DNA from: Candidatus Heimdallarchaeota archaeon
GTDB lineage: Archaea; Asgardarchaeota; Heimdallarchaeia; Heimdallarchaeales; Kariarchaeaceae
Direction of reading: 5' to 3'
Assembly (NCBI GenBank): GCA_021399405.1
Contig: JAAFKL010000008.1
Coordinates: forward strand, 1 to 5,130
DNA: 5,130 nt
Every line of letters begins with the position of its first letter. The first letter of the stretch is position 1. The notes beneath the pieces are model-generated. The model did no database searches. It had not been told where the DNA came from and was given only the letters and a program-made list of their open reading frames with translations. Positions 1 to 5,130 of this stretch are shown here, one piece after another. The translations under genes were made by a program, and so were the position numbers.

Positions 1-1556
1 TAATTCTGATCTATTCCATCATAAACAGGAGGTGCAGCTATAACAGCCACAACACCAGGAGACGGTGTGTTATTCCACGATTCTCCTGTATATTTTATGC
101 GAACTCCGTCGCCGTCCAAATCCCCAATGCGTACCACACCACCAACATCTGTATTTGATCCCATCACTTCATAGGAATGCTTTGCATCATCAATTACACC
201 GGTATAATGCCGACCAGAACCAACTATTTCATCCAGTCCGTCACAATCAACGTCACCTACGTCTAGCCAGGTATCTAAAAAGCTGGCACCAATTGAGGTA
301 TTTAACTCATAACTATCATCCTCTGGCAAATATTCATAGATATGTATATCCCCTGAAGCTGGAACGCCCCCATAGGCAGTACCCATAACTACCTCATCTC
401 GCCCGTCTCCATCTAGATCTCCAGCTGCAACTGGTGTTTTATAGACATATAAGTCCTCTGGGGCATGTATTAAATCAAAAAGCTCAAAAGTGAAATCATT
501 GTCAATAATAGCTAATTGACCATAATATCCCCAATCCCTAATTGCGGCTGAATATGCAATCTCATCCCTTCCATCCCCATCAAAATCCCCTGTTGCAATA
601 TCTATATCCATAGTTGGATAATAATTATTGGATGAGAGATAAGTAAAAATATGGGAAGTCCAAATTTGTGCGAAATCATTTTGATAATCATCCAAGACCC
701 AAATATCTTGATATAAAGGACTAGAATTATCAAAAGTGAAGACAACTGCAATTTCATCCCTTCCATCACCATCAAAATCACCTGTGGCTATTTCTGGTTC
801 CATGCCATATCTATTTGTATCTTCTAAAATGTGCCCAGATACCACAGTTAGATTGGAAAGACATGTCCAAGTGGGATGAAACTTGTATACACTCAAATAC
901 ACATTAGTTCTAACACCAAGACCTACTTCATAATCACCTATTTCGAAATTTACATGAAGTATCTCATCAATTCCATCGCCATCCACATCTCCCGTGGCAA
1001 TGCTTTGAAATGGTTCATTATCGGAAACACTGTAATTACCCAGAGATGTGTAATTATGGGCAGCATCATCAAAAATTGTTAACAAAGGGGTACGATCAAC
1101 CACCATTATTTCATCATATCCATCACCATCTATATCTCCAAGAGCGAGATCATAACCGTGACCAAATTCAAAAGTAATAGCACCACTATCGTAACGATTT
1201 AGATCTACCGGAATGTTTTGTGTTAGGTTGAAATCATTCGATGCATCCTCATATACCGCAAGATCAAGTTCTGGCGTATATGGTAACACCACAAATTCTT
1301 CCAGATCAGCAAATTGAAACTCATCTTTGGTAAGTGGATGAGTACTATCACTGTCAGCCGTTTCTAGTGTGCTACCTTGCTCAACAATTTGATCATCTGC
1401 ATAAAGATCATATACAGTTGTGGTGGGCATGGAAAGTACTCCCTTTGTTTCCAGGGCTACATTTTCACCTATTTGGCTAGTCTCAGCTAGATTAAAAGCA
1501 GATGAAGAACTAGCAAAAAGTATAATGGTTACTATGCAATAAATGGCTAACCTCAA
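1..1556 (-). CDS. Secreted FG-GAP/VCBS beta-propeller protein, 3' end missing
   Basis: This is an uninterrupted frame of 518 codons running off the left edge. The predicted product is a secreted or surface-exposed repeat protein. Residues 1-20 form a signal peptide: Arg2, a hydrophobic core IYCIVTIILF, then a Ser-rich stretch ending in Ala20 as the likely cleavage site. Residues 21-130 are low in motifs. Seven Asp-rich loops follow, of the form GDxDGDGxDEI, starting at D141, D190, D260, D324, D380, D435 and D479. Spacing is 44-70 residues, as expected for blades of an FG-GAP/integrin-alpha-type propeller that binds calcium through DxDxDG. The sixth loop has Cys438 in place of Gly. The seventh lacks the DE pair and runs into VRIKYTG and then a segment with AAPPVYDG near the window edge. 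The start is TTG at 1556: GGAGG lies 10 nt upstream, the signal peptide begins right there, and no in-frame ATG occurs before the upstream stop at 1614-1616. Related proteins take part in adhesion or ligand binding; the ligand here is unknown. Confidence 0.93.
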   Translation of the reverse strand, partial: MRLAIYCIVTIILFASSSSAFNLAETSQIGENVALETKGVLSMPTTTVYDLYADDQIVEQGSTLETADSDSTHPLTKDEFQFADLEEFVVLPYTPELDLAVYEDASNDFNLTQNIPVDLNRYDSGAITFEFGHGYDLALGDIDGDGYDEIMVVDRTPLLTIFDDAAHNYTSLGNYSVSDNEPFQSIATGDVDGDGIDEILHVNFEIGDYEVGLGVRTNVYLSVYKFHPTWTCLSNLTVVSGHILEDTNRYGMEPEIATGDFDGDGRDEIAVVFTFDNSSPLYQDIWVLDDYQNDFAQIWTSHIFTYLSSNNYYPTMDIDIATGDFDGDGRDEIAYSAAIRDWGYYGQLAIIDNDFTFELFDLIHAPEDLYVYKTPVAAGDLDGDGRDEVVMGTAYGGVPASGDIHIYEYLPEDDSYELNTSIGASFLDTWLDVGDVDCDGLDEIVGSGRHYTGVIDDAKHSYEVMGSNTDVGGVVRIGDLDGDGVRIKYTGESWNNTPSPGVVAVIAAPPVYDGIDQN

Positions 1557-1564
1557 TTCTATGA

Positions 1565-1571
1565 ATCCTCC
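1565..1571 (-). promoter_or_regulatory. Shine-Dalgarno site fixing the TTG start
   Basis: On the minus strand the sequence reads GGAGGAT, ending 8 nt before the TTG at 1556. It is the only strong ribosome-binding sequence seen before any minus-strand gene in this window. It decides the non-ATG start of the FG-GAP protein gene, because no in-frame ATG lies between it and the upstream stop. Confidence 0.75.
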
Positions 1572-1632
1572 GGTATTTTTCTTAATTAATTTAATTGATG
1601 GTTTTAATAAAAATTAAAAATCTACCCTAGGT

Positions 1633-1647
1633 GATATATAATTCGGT
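1633..1647 (-). promoter_or_regulatory. Candidate archaeal BRE/TATA promoter of the FG-GAP gene
   Basis: The minus strand reads ACCGAATTATATATC. A BRE-like CCGAA is directly followed by an ATTATATAT box at 1634-1642. Transcription would be expected about 25 bp downstream, near 1612, leaving a leader of roughly 55 nt. A leader fits with the presence of a Shine-Dalgarno site in this gene. The call is by motif and position only; the region is AT-rich, so chance matches are possible. Confidence 0.5.
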
Positions 1648-1917
1648 GCAAATAATATTTTTAATAGAAAGACGGATATCAATAAATCCGGATTATTTCA
1701 AAAATTTACTCATACCCCAATAACACAATTTTCCTTATCGATTTTTTAGGTATTTATTAAAATATAAAAACCGTGATTTGTGGTAATTGTCATTAGTATC
1801 ATTATCAGGGTATACAATCCCAGTATTTGAGAGTTTAATGTATTATGATTTAATAGTTAGAATTATAAAATAACAAGATTTTATCACTTAGATCTAGGCA
1901 TGGTCCAATAGACATGA

Positions 1918-2640
1918 TTAAGGTCCGATGATTGTCCCATCCTCAAATAATGCAACCTTATCCATTCGCAGGTGAGGATAATGAGGGATCAAAAATTCTT
2001 TTGTTCTCCTATATATGTTAAAATTCCTCGTAGCTCCTAGTCGATTACTATAAACAGTTTCTGGGACTATTACTTTTATTTCATCATCATTGGTGATTAA
2101 ACACAAACCATGAGATTTGTATTTTTGATTGAGGGTGGGCAAAATACTTGTTTCATGATAATTTAGAGAGCTAGGAGTATAATTTTGATATAAATCTGAT
2201 ATAGATTTATTTGAACTTGATTTCAACCATAAGGTGCCCACGAATTTGATTTCCTTTTTGTTTTCAATTTCCTGTATTTTAGTTTCTCCACTGTATTCCA
2301 CATGATAGGTTTCCTTACTTCGGAAATCATTGGTGTTAACCAATTCTTTTAGATTCCTTTCTTTTGGTTTAATTTTCACTGCAAAGAGTATTTTAATCAC
2401 AATTAAAAATACAATAAATCCAAGGATAATGTATTGCCAAATCCATCCGTTTGGAATAAAAATGTAATAAAAAGGAATTCCTAAAATAAGATTGAAAGGT
2501 AGTAATAAGTCGAAAATGATATGGTGTGCCCTGGTAGAATAATTGTAGACAAAGACTTTAAAATATGTTCTGTCTGCTTTTATGATCACTGCCCTGTATT
2601 CTGTATGCTCCTTCTTCATTTTTTGATGAATCAATAACAT
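1918..2640 (-). CDS. Two-span membrane protein of unknown function
   Basis: I do not recognise the family. The 240-residue product has a charged N-terminal part (residues 1-40) and two hydrophobic segments at about 41-62 and 67-88, separated by a short turn (FIPNGW) that makes a membrane hairpin. A soluble region of about 150 residues follows. The Lys/Arg-rich stretch after the second span (KIKPKER, about 89-95) suggests that both ends lie in the cytoplasm under the positive-inside rule. The soluble part mixes short hydrophobic strands with charged turns and ends in FEDGTIIGP. This layout loosely resembles bacterial PH-type membrane proteins, but no diagnostic motif supports that. The start is ATG at 2640; Met8 at 2619 is an alternative. 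Neither has a Shine-Dalgarno site, and a TATA-like element about 30 bp before 2640 favours the longer, possibly leaderless form. The gene lies 139 bp after the GTPase-like gene in the same direction. Confidence 0.85.
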   Translation of the reverse strand: MLLIHQKMKKEHTEYRAVIIKADRTYFKVFVYNYSTRAHHIIFDLLLPFNLILGIPFYYIFIPNGWIWQYIILGFIVFLIVIKILFAVKIKPKERNLKELVNTNDFRSKETYHVEYSGETKIQEIENKKEIKFVGTLWLKSSSNKSISDLYQNYTPSSLNYHETSILPTLNQKYKSHGLCLITNDDEIKVIVPETVYSNRLGATRNFNIYRRTKEFLIPHYPHLRMDKVALFEDGTIIGP

Positions 2641-2669
2641 CCAGCAACAGAGTATCTTGCATTAATTAG

Positions 2670-2679
2670 TAATAATTTT
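2670..2679 (-). promoter_or_regulatory. Candidate TATA element of the two-span membrane protein gene
   Basis: The minus strand reads AAAATTATTA, preceded by TTG. Its centre is about 34 bp before the ATG at 2640. Initiation about 25 bp downstream would fall within a few bases of the start codon, matching the lack of a Shine-Dalgarno site. The box is not a strong consensus and the surroundings are AT-rich. Confidence 0.3.
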
Positions 2680-2779
2680 CAATCCTTATTCAAATTCTAG
2701 TTTTGGGAGAAGTAAAATGATACATTTTTATTATGATATCGAATTACCAAAGATAGGAAATTTTGCATTGATGAGAATA

Positions 2780-3496
2780 TTAGGGTAATTCATAAGGATC
2801 CAAGGAGTTATTAAACTCAGTATTGATCAAATCAATATTGATTTCCATGTACTTGATAACATCATCTAAATTTGGATTGTCTAATTTATCCTGTTTTACC
2901 TTATCATATAATGATTTAGCAAGAAGAAGCTGTTGCCGTTCATTTGATGTGAAATCCATAAGAAGAGATTGGTAGTTCTCAATATTCTGTAAAAATTTAT
3001 TAACTTCCTTCTCTCCCTTTCTTGTTTTAATATCTACCTCGATATAGGGTACCTCCAGTAAAGTCAACTTTGTCAATTCATCTGCATAGTCTTTGACATC
3101 TTGCTGAAGTACATGGACAGCATCATCTTGAATTTGGCTAAAATTACCAACTAATGCAATTGGAGTGGGAGTAGTTTTAATTAAGTCACTGACTAACTCA
3201 AATAAAATTTGCAAAGAGTCTGGACGTGAAACATCAAAAACCAGTATTGCTGCTTTGGCACCATTGTAAAATCTCTTCCTAAGGTCAAAAAACTCGAGAG
3301 AATTTGAAATATCCCATATTTGAAGTTCTAATTCCTTTCCCATAGGTGTTGTTACATACTTTACTGAGAAGTTTGCACCTAGGGTTGAGAGATGATCCTC
3401 TATGAATACTTTATCGCTAAAAGTCCTCATGATCTCAGATTTACTAGCATCACCTAATAGTACAATTTTCCTTATTGCTTTCCCAGGATTATCCAT
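2780..3496 (-). CDS. Degenerate Rab/Ras-like small GTPase (probable pseudo-GTPase)
   Basis: The 238-residue product aligns by eye with Rab-type GTPases along residues 8-175. RKIVLLGD (9-16) is strand 1. STLGANF (37-43) matches the switch I PTIGVDF and keeps the Thr. ELQIWDIS (57-64) matches the WDTAG strand. RFYNGAKAAILVFDVSRPDS (75-94) matches the Rab YYRGA...VYDVT region. PIALVGN (112-118) matches strand 5, and IEVDIKT (152-158) sits where the ETSAKT G5 motif belongs. The nucleotide-binding residues are largely lost. The P-loop reads GDASKS, two residues shorter than GxxxxGKS and without the second Gly. WDxxG reads WDISN. NKxD reads NFSQ. SAK reads DIK. Residues 176-238 form an extra tail, probably helical. 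There is no C-terminal Cys for prenylation. The fold is probably retained while GTP binding is weak or absent, implying a scaffold or regulatory role at most. The start is ATG at 3496, with a TATA-like element about 29 bp upstream and no Shine-Dalgarno site. Confidence 0.9.
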   Translation of the reverse strand: MDNPGKAIRKIVLLGDASKSEIMRTFSDKVFIEDHLSTLGANFSVKYVTTPMGKELELQIWDISNSLEFFDLRKRFYNGAKAAILVFDVSRPDSLQILFELVSDLIKTTPTPIALVGNFSQIQDDAVHVLQQDVKDYADELTKLTLLEVPYIEVDIKTRKGEKEVNKFLQNIENYQSLLMDFTSNERQQLLLAKSLYDKVKQDKLDNPNLDDVIKYMEINIDLINTEFNNSLDPYELP

Positions 3497-3520
3497 TAGT
3501 ACAATTCAAAGATATGTCAT

Positions 3521-3534
3521 TATTAATACTTTCT
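3521..3534 (-). promoter_or_regulatory. Candidate BRE/TATA promoter of the GTPase-like gene
   Basis: The minus strand reads AGAAAGTATTAATA: a purine-rich BRE-like AGAA followed by the box AGTATTAATA. The box is centred about 29 bp before the ATG at 3496, so initiation would fall at or very near the start codon. This suggests a leaderless transcript, in agreement with the missing Shine-Dalgarno sequence. Confidence 0.45.
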
Positions 3535-3606
3535 AGTTTTAATATTTTTTATACCAATTTCTCCTAATAGGTGTATTCCAAGTATTAATCCTTAAATATG
3601 AAAAAG

Positions 3607-3628
3607 TGTTACCTTTATATGAGTAACA
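3607..3628. promoter_or_regulatory. Operator-like dyad 1 (TGTTAC-N10-GTAACA)
   Basis: A perfect 6-bp inverted repeat, TGTTAC and GTAACA, flanks a 10-bp centre that contains TTTATAT, a TATA-like sequence readable on both strands. It has the same length and the same outer arms as the dyad at 3718-3741 and shares its right flank, GTAACAAAT. A symmetrical regulator bound here could block a TATA box. The site lies 111 bp before the GTPase-like start and 190 bp before the permease start. The binding factor is unknown and is not encoded in the window. Confidence 0.45.
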
Positions 3629-3717
3629 AATTTGCTAATATTTTACTAGAATATTCGAGTGCAAGAAAAACCTTTATTAATAATCAGTCACTATTTATTA
3701 TATTAAGTCTTAAAGCA

Positions 3718-3741
3718 TTGTTATCCTTTGAAGGGTAACAA
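3718..3741. promoter_or_regulatory. Operator-like dyad 2 (near-perfect 24-bp palindrome)
   Basis: Arms of 11 bp, TTGTTATCCTT (3718-3728) and AAGGGTAACAA (3731-3741), pair at 10 of 11 positions around a 2-bp centre; the exception is T3724 against G3735. Its inner 22 bp agree with dyad 1 at 16 of 22 positions. It lies 76 bp before the permease ATG and just downstream of the AT-rich TATA-like stretch at 3693-3703, where a repressor could cover a start site. A short RNA hairpin is an alternative reading, but there is no T-run after it, so a terminator is unlikely. Confidence 0.5.
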
Positions 3742-3771
3742 ATAGGAATTCTCTCCCGACAGGGGTTAGTT

Positions 3772-3787
3772 ACTAAAAATTTAAGAG
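3772..3787 (+). promoter_or_regulatory. Weak TATA candidate of the permease gene
   Basis: ACTAAAAATTTAAGAG contains an AT-rich box centred near 3780, about 38 bp before the ATG at 3818. Initiation about 25 bp downstream would give a leader of roughly 12 nt. It overlaps the 11-bp palindrome TTAGTTACTAA (3766-3776). A competing candidate, TTTATTATAT at 3693-3703, would give a leader of about 90 nt and a start inside dyad 2. The sequence alone does not choose between them. Confidence 0.25.
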
Positions 3788-3817
3788 ATTTGATTGAACT
3801 AAGGTTTGATAAAAAAA

Positions 3818-5130
3818 ATGTTTGCAATAAAATACGCATTGAAATCGATAAGCAGGAGAAAGCAGAAAAATATGCTCACTGTATTATCAGTCACACTTGC
3901 AGTGACTCTTCTAGTAGGAGTTGGAGCTGCCAGTAATGGAATTTACGGGGCCTTCGCATCAGCATGGTGGGATATCTCAGCTGATACTGATATCTCAATT
4001 TCTGAACCAGCCACCGATTTCTTTCCAGCCAACATTACAGATATGATAACTGCATCTGATGATGCCAGGTTAGATGATCTGATTGCTACAACCACAGCAA
4101 TAGAGATTTACGGTTCTGTGGTGTACAGCGAGGGTAAAATTGTACCTGGCACCCAGATATTTGGGATTGAAACAGATGATCCTGAATTCGGGAATTACTA
4201 TGATCTTGATGGAAAAGTCATTGATCTGTCTGTTCTTGAAGGTGATAAGGTAATAATAAGCAAGGAATTATCCATAGAACTAGATGTAAAGGTGGGTGAT
4301 GAGATCCAGACAAGTGTTGACAATGGGCTTGGTGAATCAATACCACTTCATGTTGAGATTGTTGAAATCTATGATGCTCAACTTGGCCGTGGAAGAGAGA
4401 ATGTTTTCAGAGCAGTCCCGAGAATAATCATCAATTTAGAGCAGATCCAATCGCGACTAATTGCTGAATTACAGGACCATGTGACTGTAATCAGGTTGGC
4501 TTTTCTAACAGTTGAGAATGGAGGAGAATTGAGTAGGGATTTAGAAGATCTCGATATTGATGAGAAAACTTTTGTGGGTAGAGAGATGCTTGAAGAGGCT
4601 GTTGAGGCGCTGGAGGATTTACTCCAAGAAGACAGGCCCCTATCAATTGTGTACAGTGAAAGAATATCCGCAGCAGATAACATAAAAGACAACATTGCTG
4701 GCATTATAGGCGTACTCAACCTATTTGTTTTCATGCTTAATCTCACAGCATTGTTACTAATCATAAATGTACAGGCCATGAATTTTGATGACCGTGCCTA
4801 TCAGACAGCAGTGCTTCGGGCCATGGGAACCTCAAGAGGATCTATATTCAGGATATTTTTGATTGAATCAGCACTTGTTGGTGTTGTTGGATCAGCTGTG
4901 GGCTTACTTGTTGGCTTGCCATACGGGGACTGGATGCAGGGGGTCGTTAATGAGATTTTCGATATGCCAAACGCTTCTTCCGCCTCCGCCAATCTTTCGC
5001 AATCTGTAATCGTTGGTGCTTTCATGCTGGGCATATTACTCTCAATCTCGACAGCAGCCCTTCCCGCATGGTACTCATCTGGTAATTCAATAACCGAGGA
5101 ATTAAGAGGTATCAAATCTACCAAAGTTAA
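3818..5130 (+). CDS. FtsX/MacB-family ABC transporter permease, 3' end missing
   Basis: This open frame of 437 codons runs off the right edge. It encodes the membrane subunit of a type VII (MacB/LolCDE-like) ABC system, which works with a cytoplasmic ATPase not seen here to move lipids, peptides or lipoproteins or to transmit force. A basic N-terminus (KSISRRKQK, 9-17) precedes the first span at about 19-41. A large extracytoplasmic domain covers about 45-290, with an acidic helical stretch at 257-272. Spans two to four lie at about 293-317, 346-370 and 397-420. Between spans two and three is the diagnostic FtsX signature: AVLRAMGTSRGSIFRIFLIE at about 332-351. After span four, residues around 421-437 (ITEELRGIKS) look like the link to a second FtsX half, so the full protein may be a tandem of about 800 residues or more. 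ATG 3818 is chosen because the basic N-terminus and first span follow at once. AAGG at 3801-3804 is a weak, distant ribosome site; TTG 3806 is an alternative, and an in-frame stop lies at 3800-3802. Confidence 0.94.
   Translation, partial: MFAIKYALKSISRRKQKNMLTVLSVTLAVTLLVGVGAASNGIYGAFASAWWDISADTDISISEPATDFFPANITDMITASDDARLDDLIATTTAIEIYGSVVYSEGKIVPGTQIFGIETDDPEFGNYYDLDGKVIDLSVLEGDKVIISKELSIELDVKVGDEIQTSVDNGLGESIPLHVEIVEIYDAQLGRGRENVFRAVPRIIINLEQIQSRLIAELQDHVTVIRLAFLTVENGGELSRDLEDLDIDEKTFVGREMLEEAVEALEDLLQEDRPLSIVYSERISAADNIKDNIAGIIGVLNLFVFMLNLTALLLIINVQAMNFDDRAYQTAVLRAMGTSRGSIFRIFLIESALVGVVGSAVGLLVGLPYGDWMQGVVNEIFDMPNASSASANLSQSVIVGAFMLGILLSISTAALPAWYSSGNSITEELRGIKSTKV

Larger units (their letters stand above)
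1557..1917. other. AT-rich intergenic region without a gene
   Basis: This stretch of 361 bases separates the two-span membrane protein gene from the FG-GAP gene, both on the minus strand. It holds the ribosome-binding site and promoter candidate of the FG-GAP gene. Open frames are tiny, the longest noted being 18 codons on the minus strand at 1750-1806, without a ribosome-binding site. A short T-rich run on the minus strand near 1757-1770 (GGTTTTTATATTTT) could help end transcription of the membrane protein gene, but it has no supporting hairpin. A weak 5-bp inverted repeat, CGGAT/ATCCG, lies at 1673-1690. I see nothing else. Confidence 0.6.
3497..3817. other. Divergent intergenic region with paired dyads
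   Basis: These 321 bases lie between the start of the GTPase-like gene (leftward) and the start of the permease gene (rightward). They contain no credible open frame on either strand; the longest on the plus strand seen here begins at GTG 3660 and has 15 codons. They hold the GTPase-gene TATA candidate, two related dyads at 3607-3628 and 3718-3741, two perfect 11-bp palindromes (TTAAGTCTTAA at 3703-3713 and TTAGTTACTAA at 3766-3776), and several TATA-like stretches. The layout is that of a shared control region. Confidence 0.65.

Noticed and set aside
65..388. Plus-strand open frame of 107 codons
   Set aside because: It is antisense to the FG-GAP gene, and its His/Pro/Leu-rich product mirrors the Asp-Gly repeats. 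No ribosome site supports it.
876..1082. Plus-strand open frame of 68 codons
   Set aside because: It lies fully inside the FG-GAP gene on the opposite strand and has no recognisable domain or initiation signal.
555..1150. Regularly spaced similar segments suggesting a CRISPR-like array
   Set aside because: Spacing varies between 44 and 70 codons and the repeats are the coding sequence of calcium-binding loops in a continuous reading frame.
1750..1806. Minus-strand 18-codon open frame in the intergenic region
   Set aside because: It is very short, has no ribosome-binding site and shows no motif.
3718..3741. Hairpin terminator
   Set aside because: The palindrome is strong, but no T-run follows on either strand and no gene ends nearby; an operator is more likely.
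4378..4779. Minus-strand open frame of 133 codons
   Set aside because: It is antisense to the permease, whose own frame shows clear FtsX motifs. The Ser-rich product is typical of a shadow frame.
4801..5124. Minus-strand open frame of 107 codons
   Set aside because: It is antisense to the FtsX signature and last membrane span of the permease; no independent evidence supports it.

Overview
The window most resembles a chromosomal segment of an archaeon, probably an Asgard (Promethearchaeota) lineage. This rests on four things: a Rab/Ras-like small GTPase-fold protein, a large secreted FG-GAP protein, an FtsX/MacB-type ABC permease, and TATA-like elements placed about 30 bp before start codons with no Shine-Dalgarno, as in archaeal leaderless genes. 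The lineage assignment is inference; no rRNA or other marker is present. Base composition is AT-rich. The permease gene has GC-richer stretches than the rest.

Layout: positions 1-1556 (minus strand, running off the left edge) encode the first 518 residues of a secreted protein. It has a signal peptide and seven Asp-rich FG-GAP/VCBS-type calcium loops, and starts at a TTG codon behind a clear GGAGG. Positions 1557-1917 are non-coding and carry a good BRE/TATA candidate for that gene. Positions 1918-2640 (minus) encode a 240-residue protein with two membrane spans and no recognised function. Positions 2780-3496 (minus) encode a 238-residue protein that keeps the Rab/Ras framework but has lost most nucleotide-binding motifs, so it looks like a pseudo-GTPase. 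Positions 3497-3817 are a divergent intergenic region with two related 22-bp dyads built on TGTTA/GTAACA arms. Positions 3818-5130 (plus, running off the right edge) encode the first 437 residues of an FtsX-family permease.

The three minus-strand genes are separated by 139 bp and 361 bp, and each has its own promoter candidate, so they need not form one operon. The pseudo-GTPase and the two-span membrane protein are adjacent and could cooperate at the membrane, but the sequence does not prove this. The permease points away from them and shares the dyad-containing upstream region with the GTPase-like gene. The most interesting items are the degenerate GTPase and the paired operator-like dyads. 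I found no CRISPR array, insertion sequence, tRNA or rRNA.
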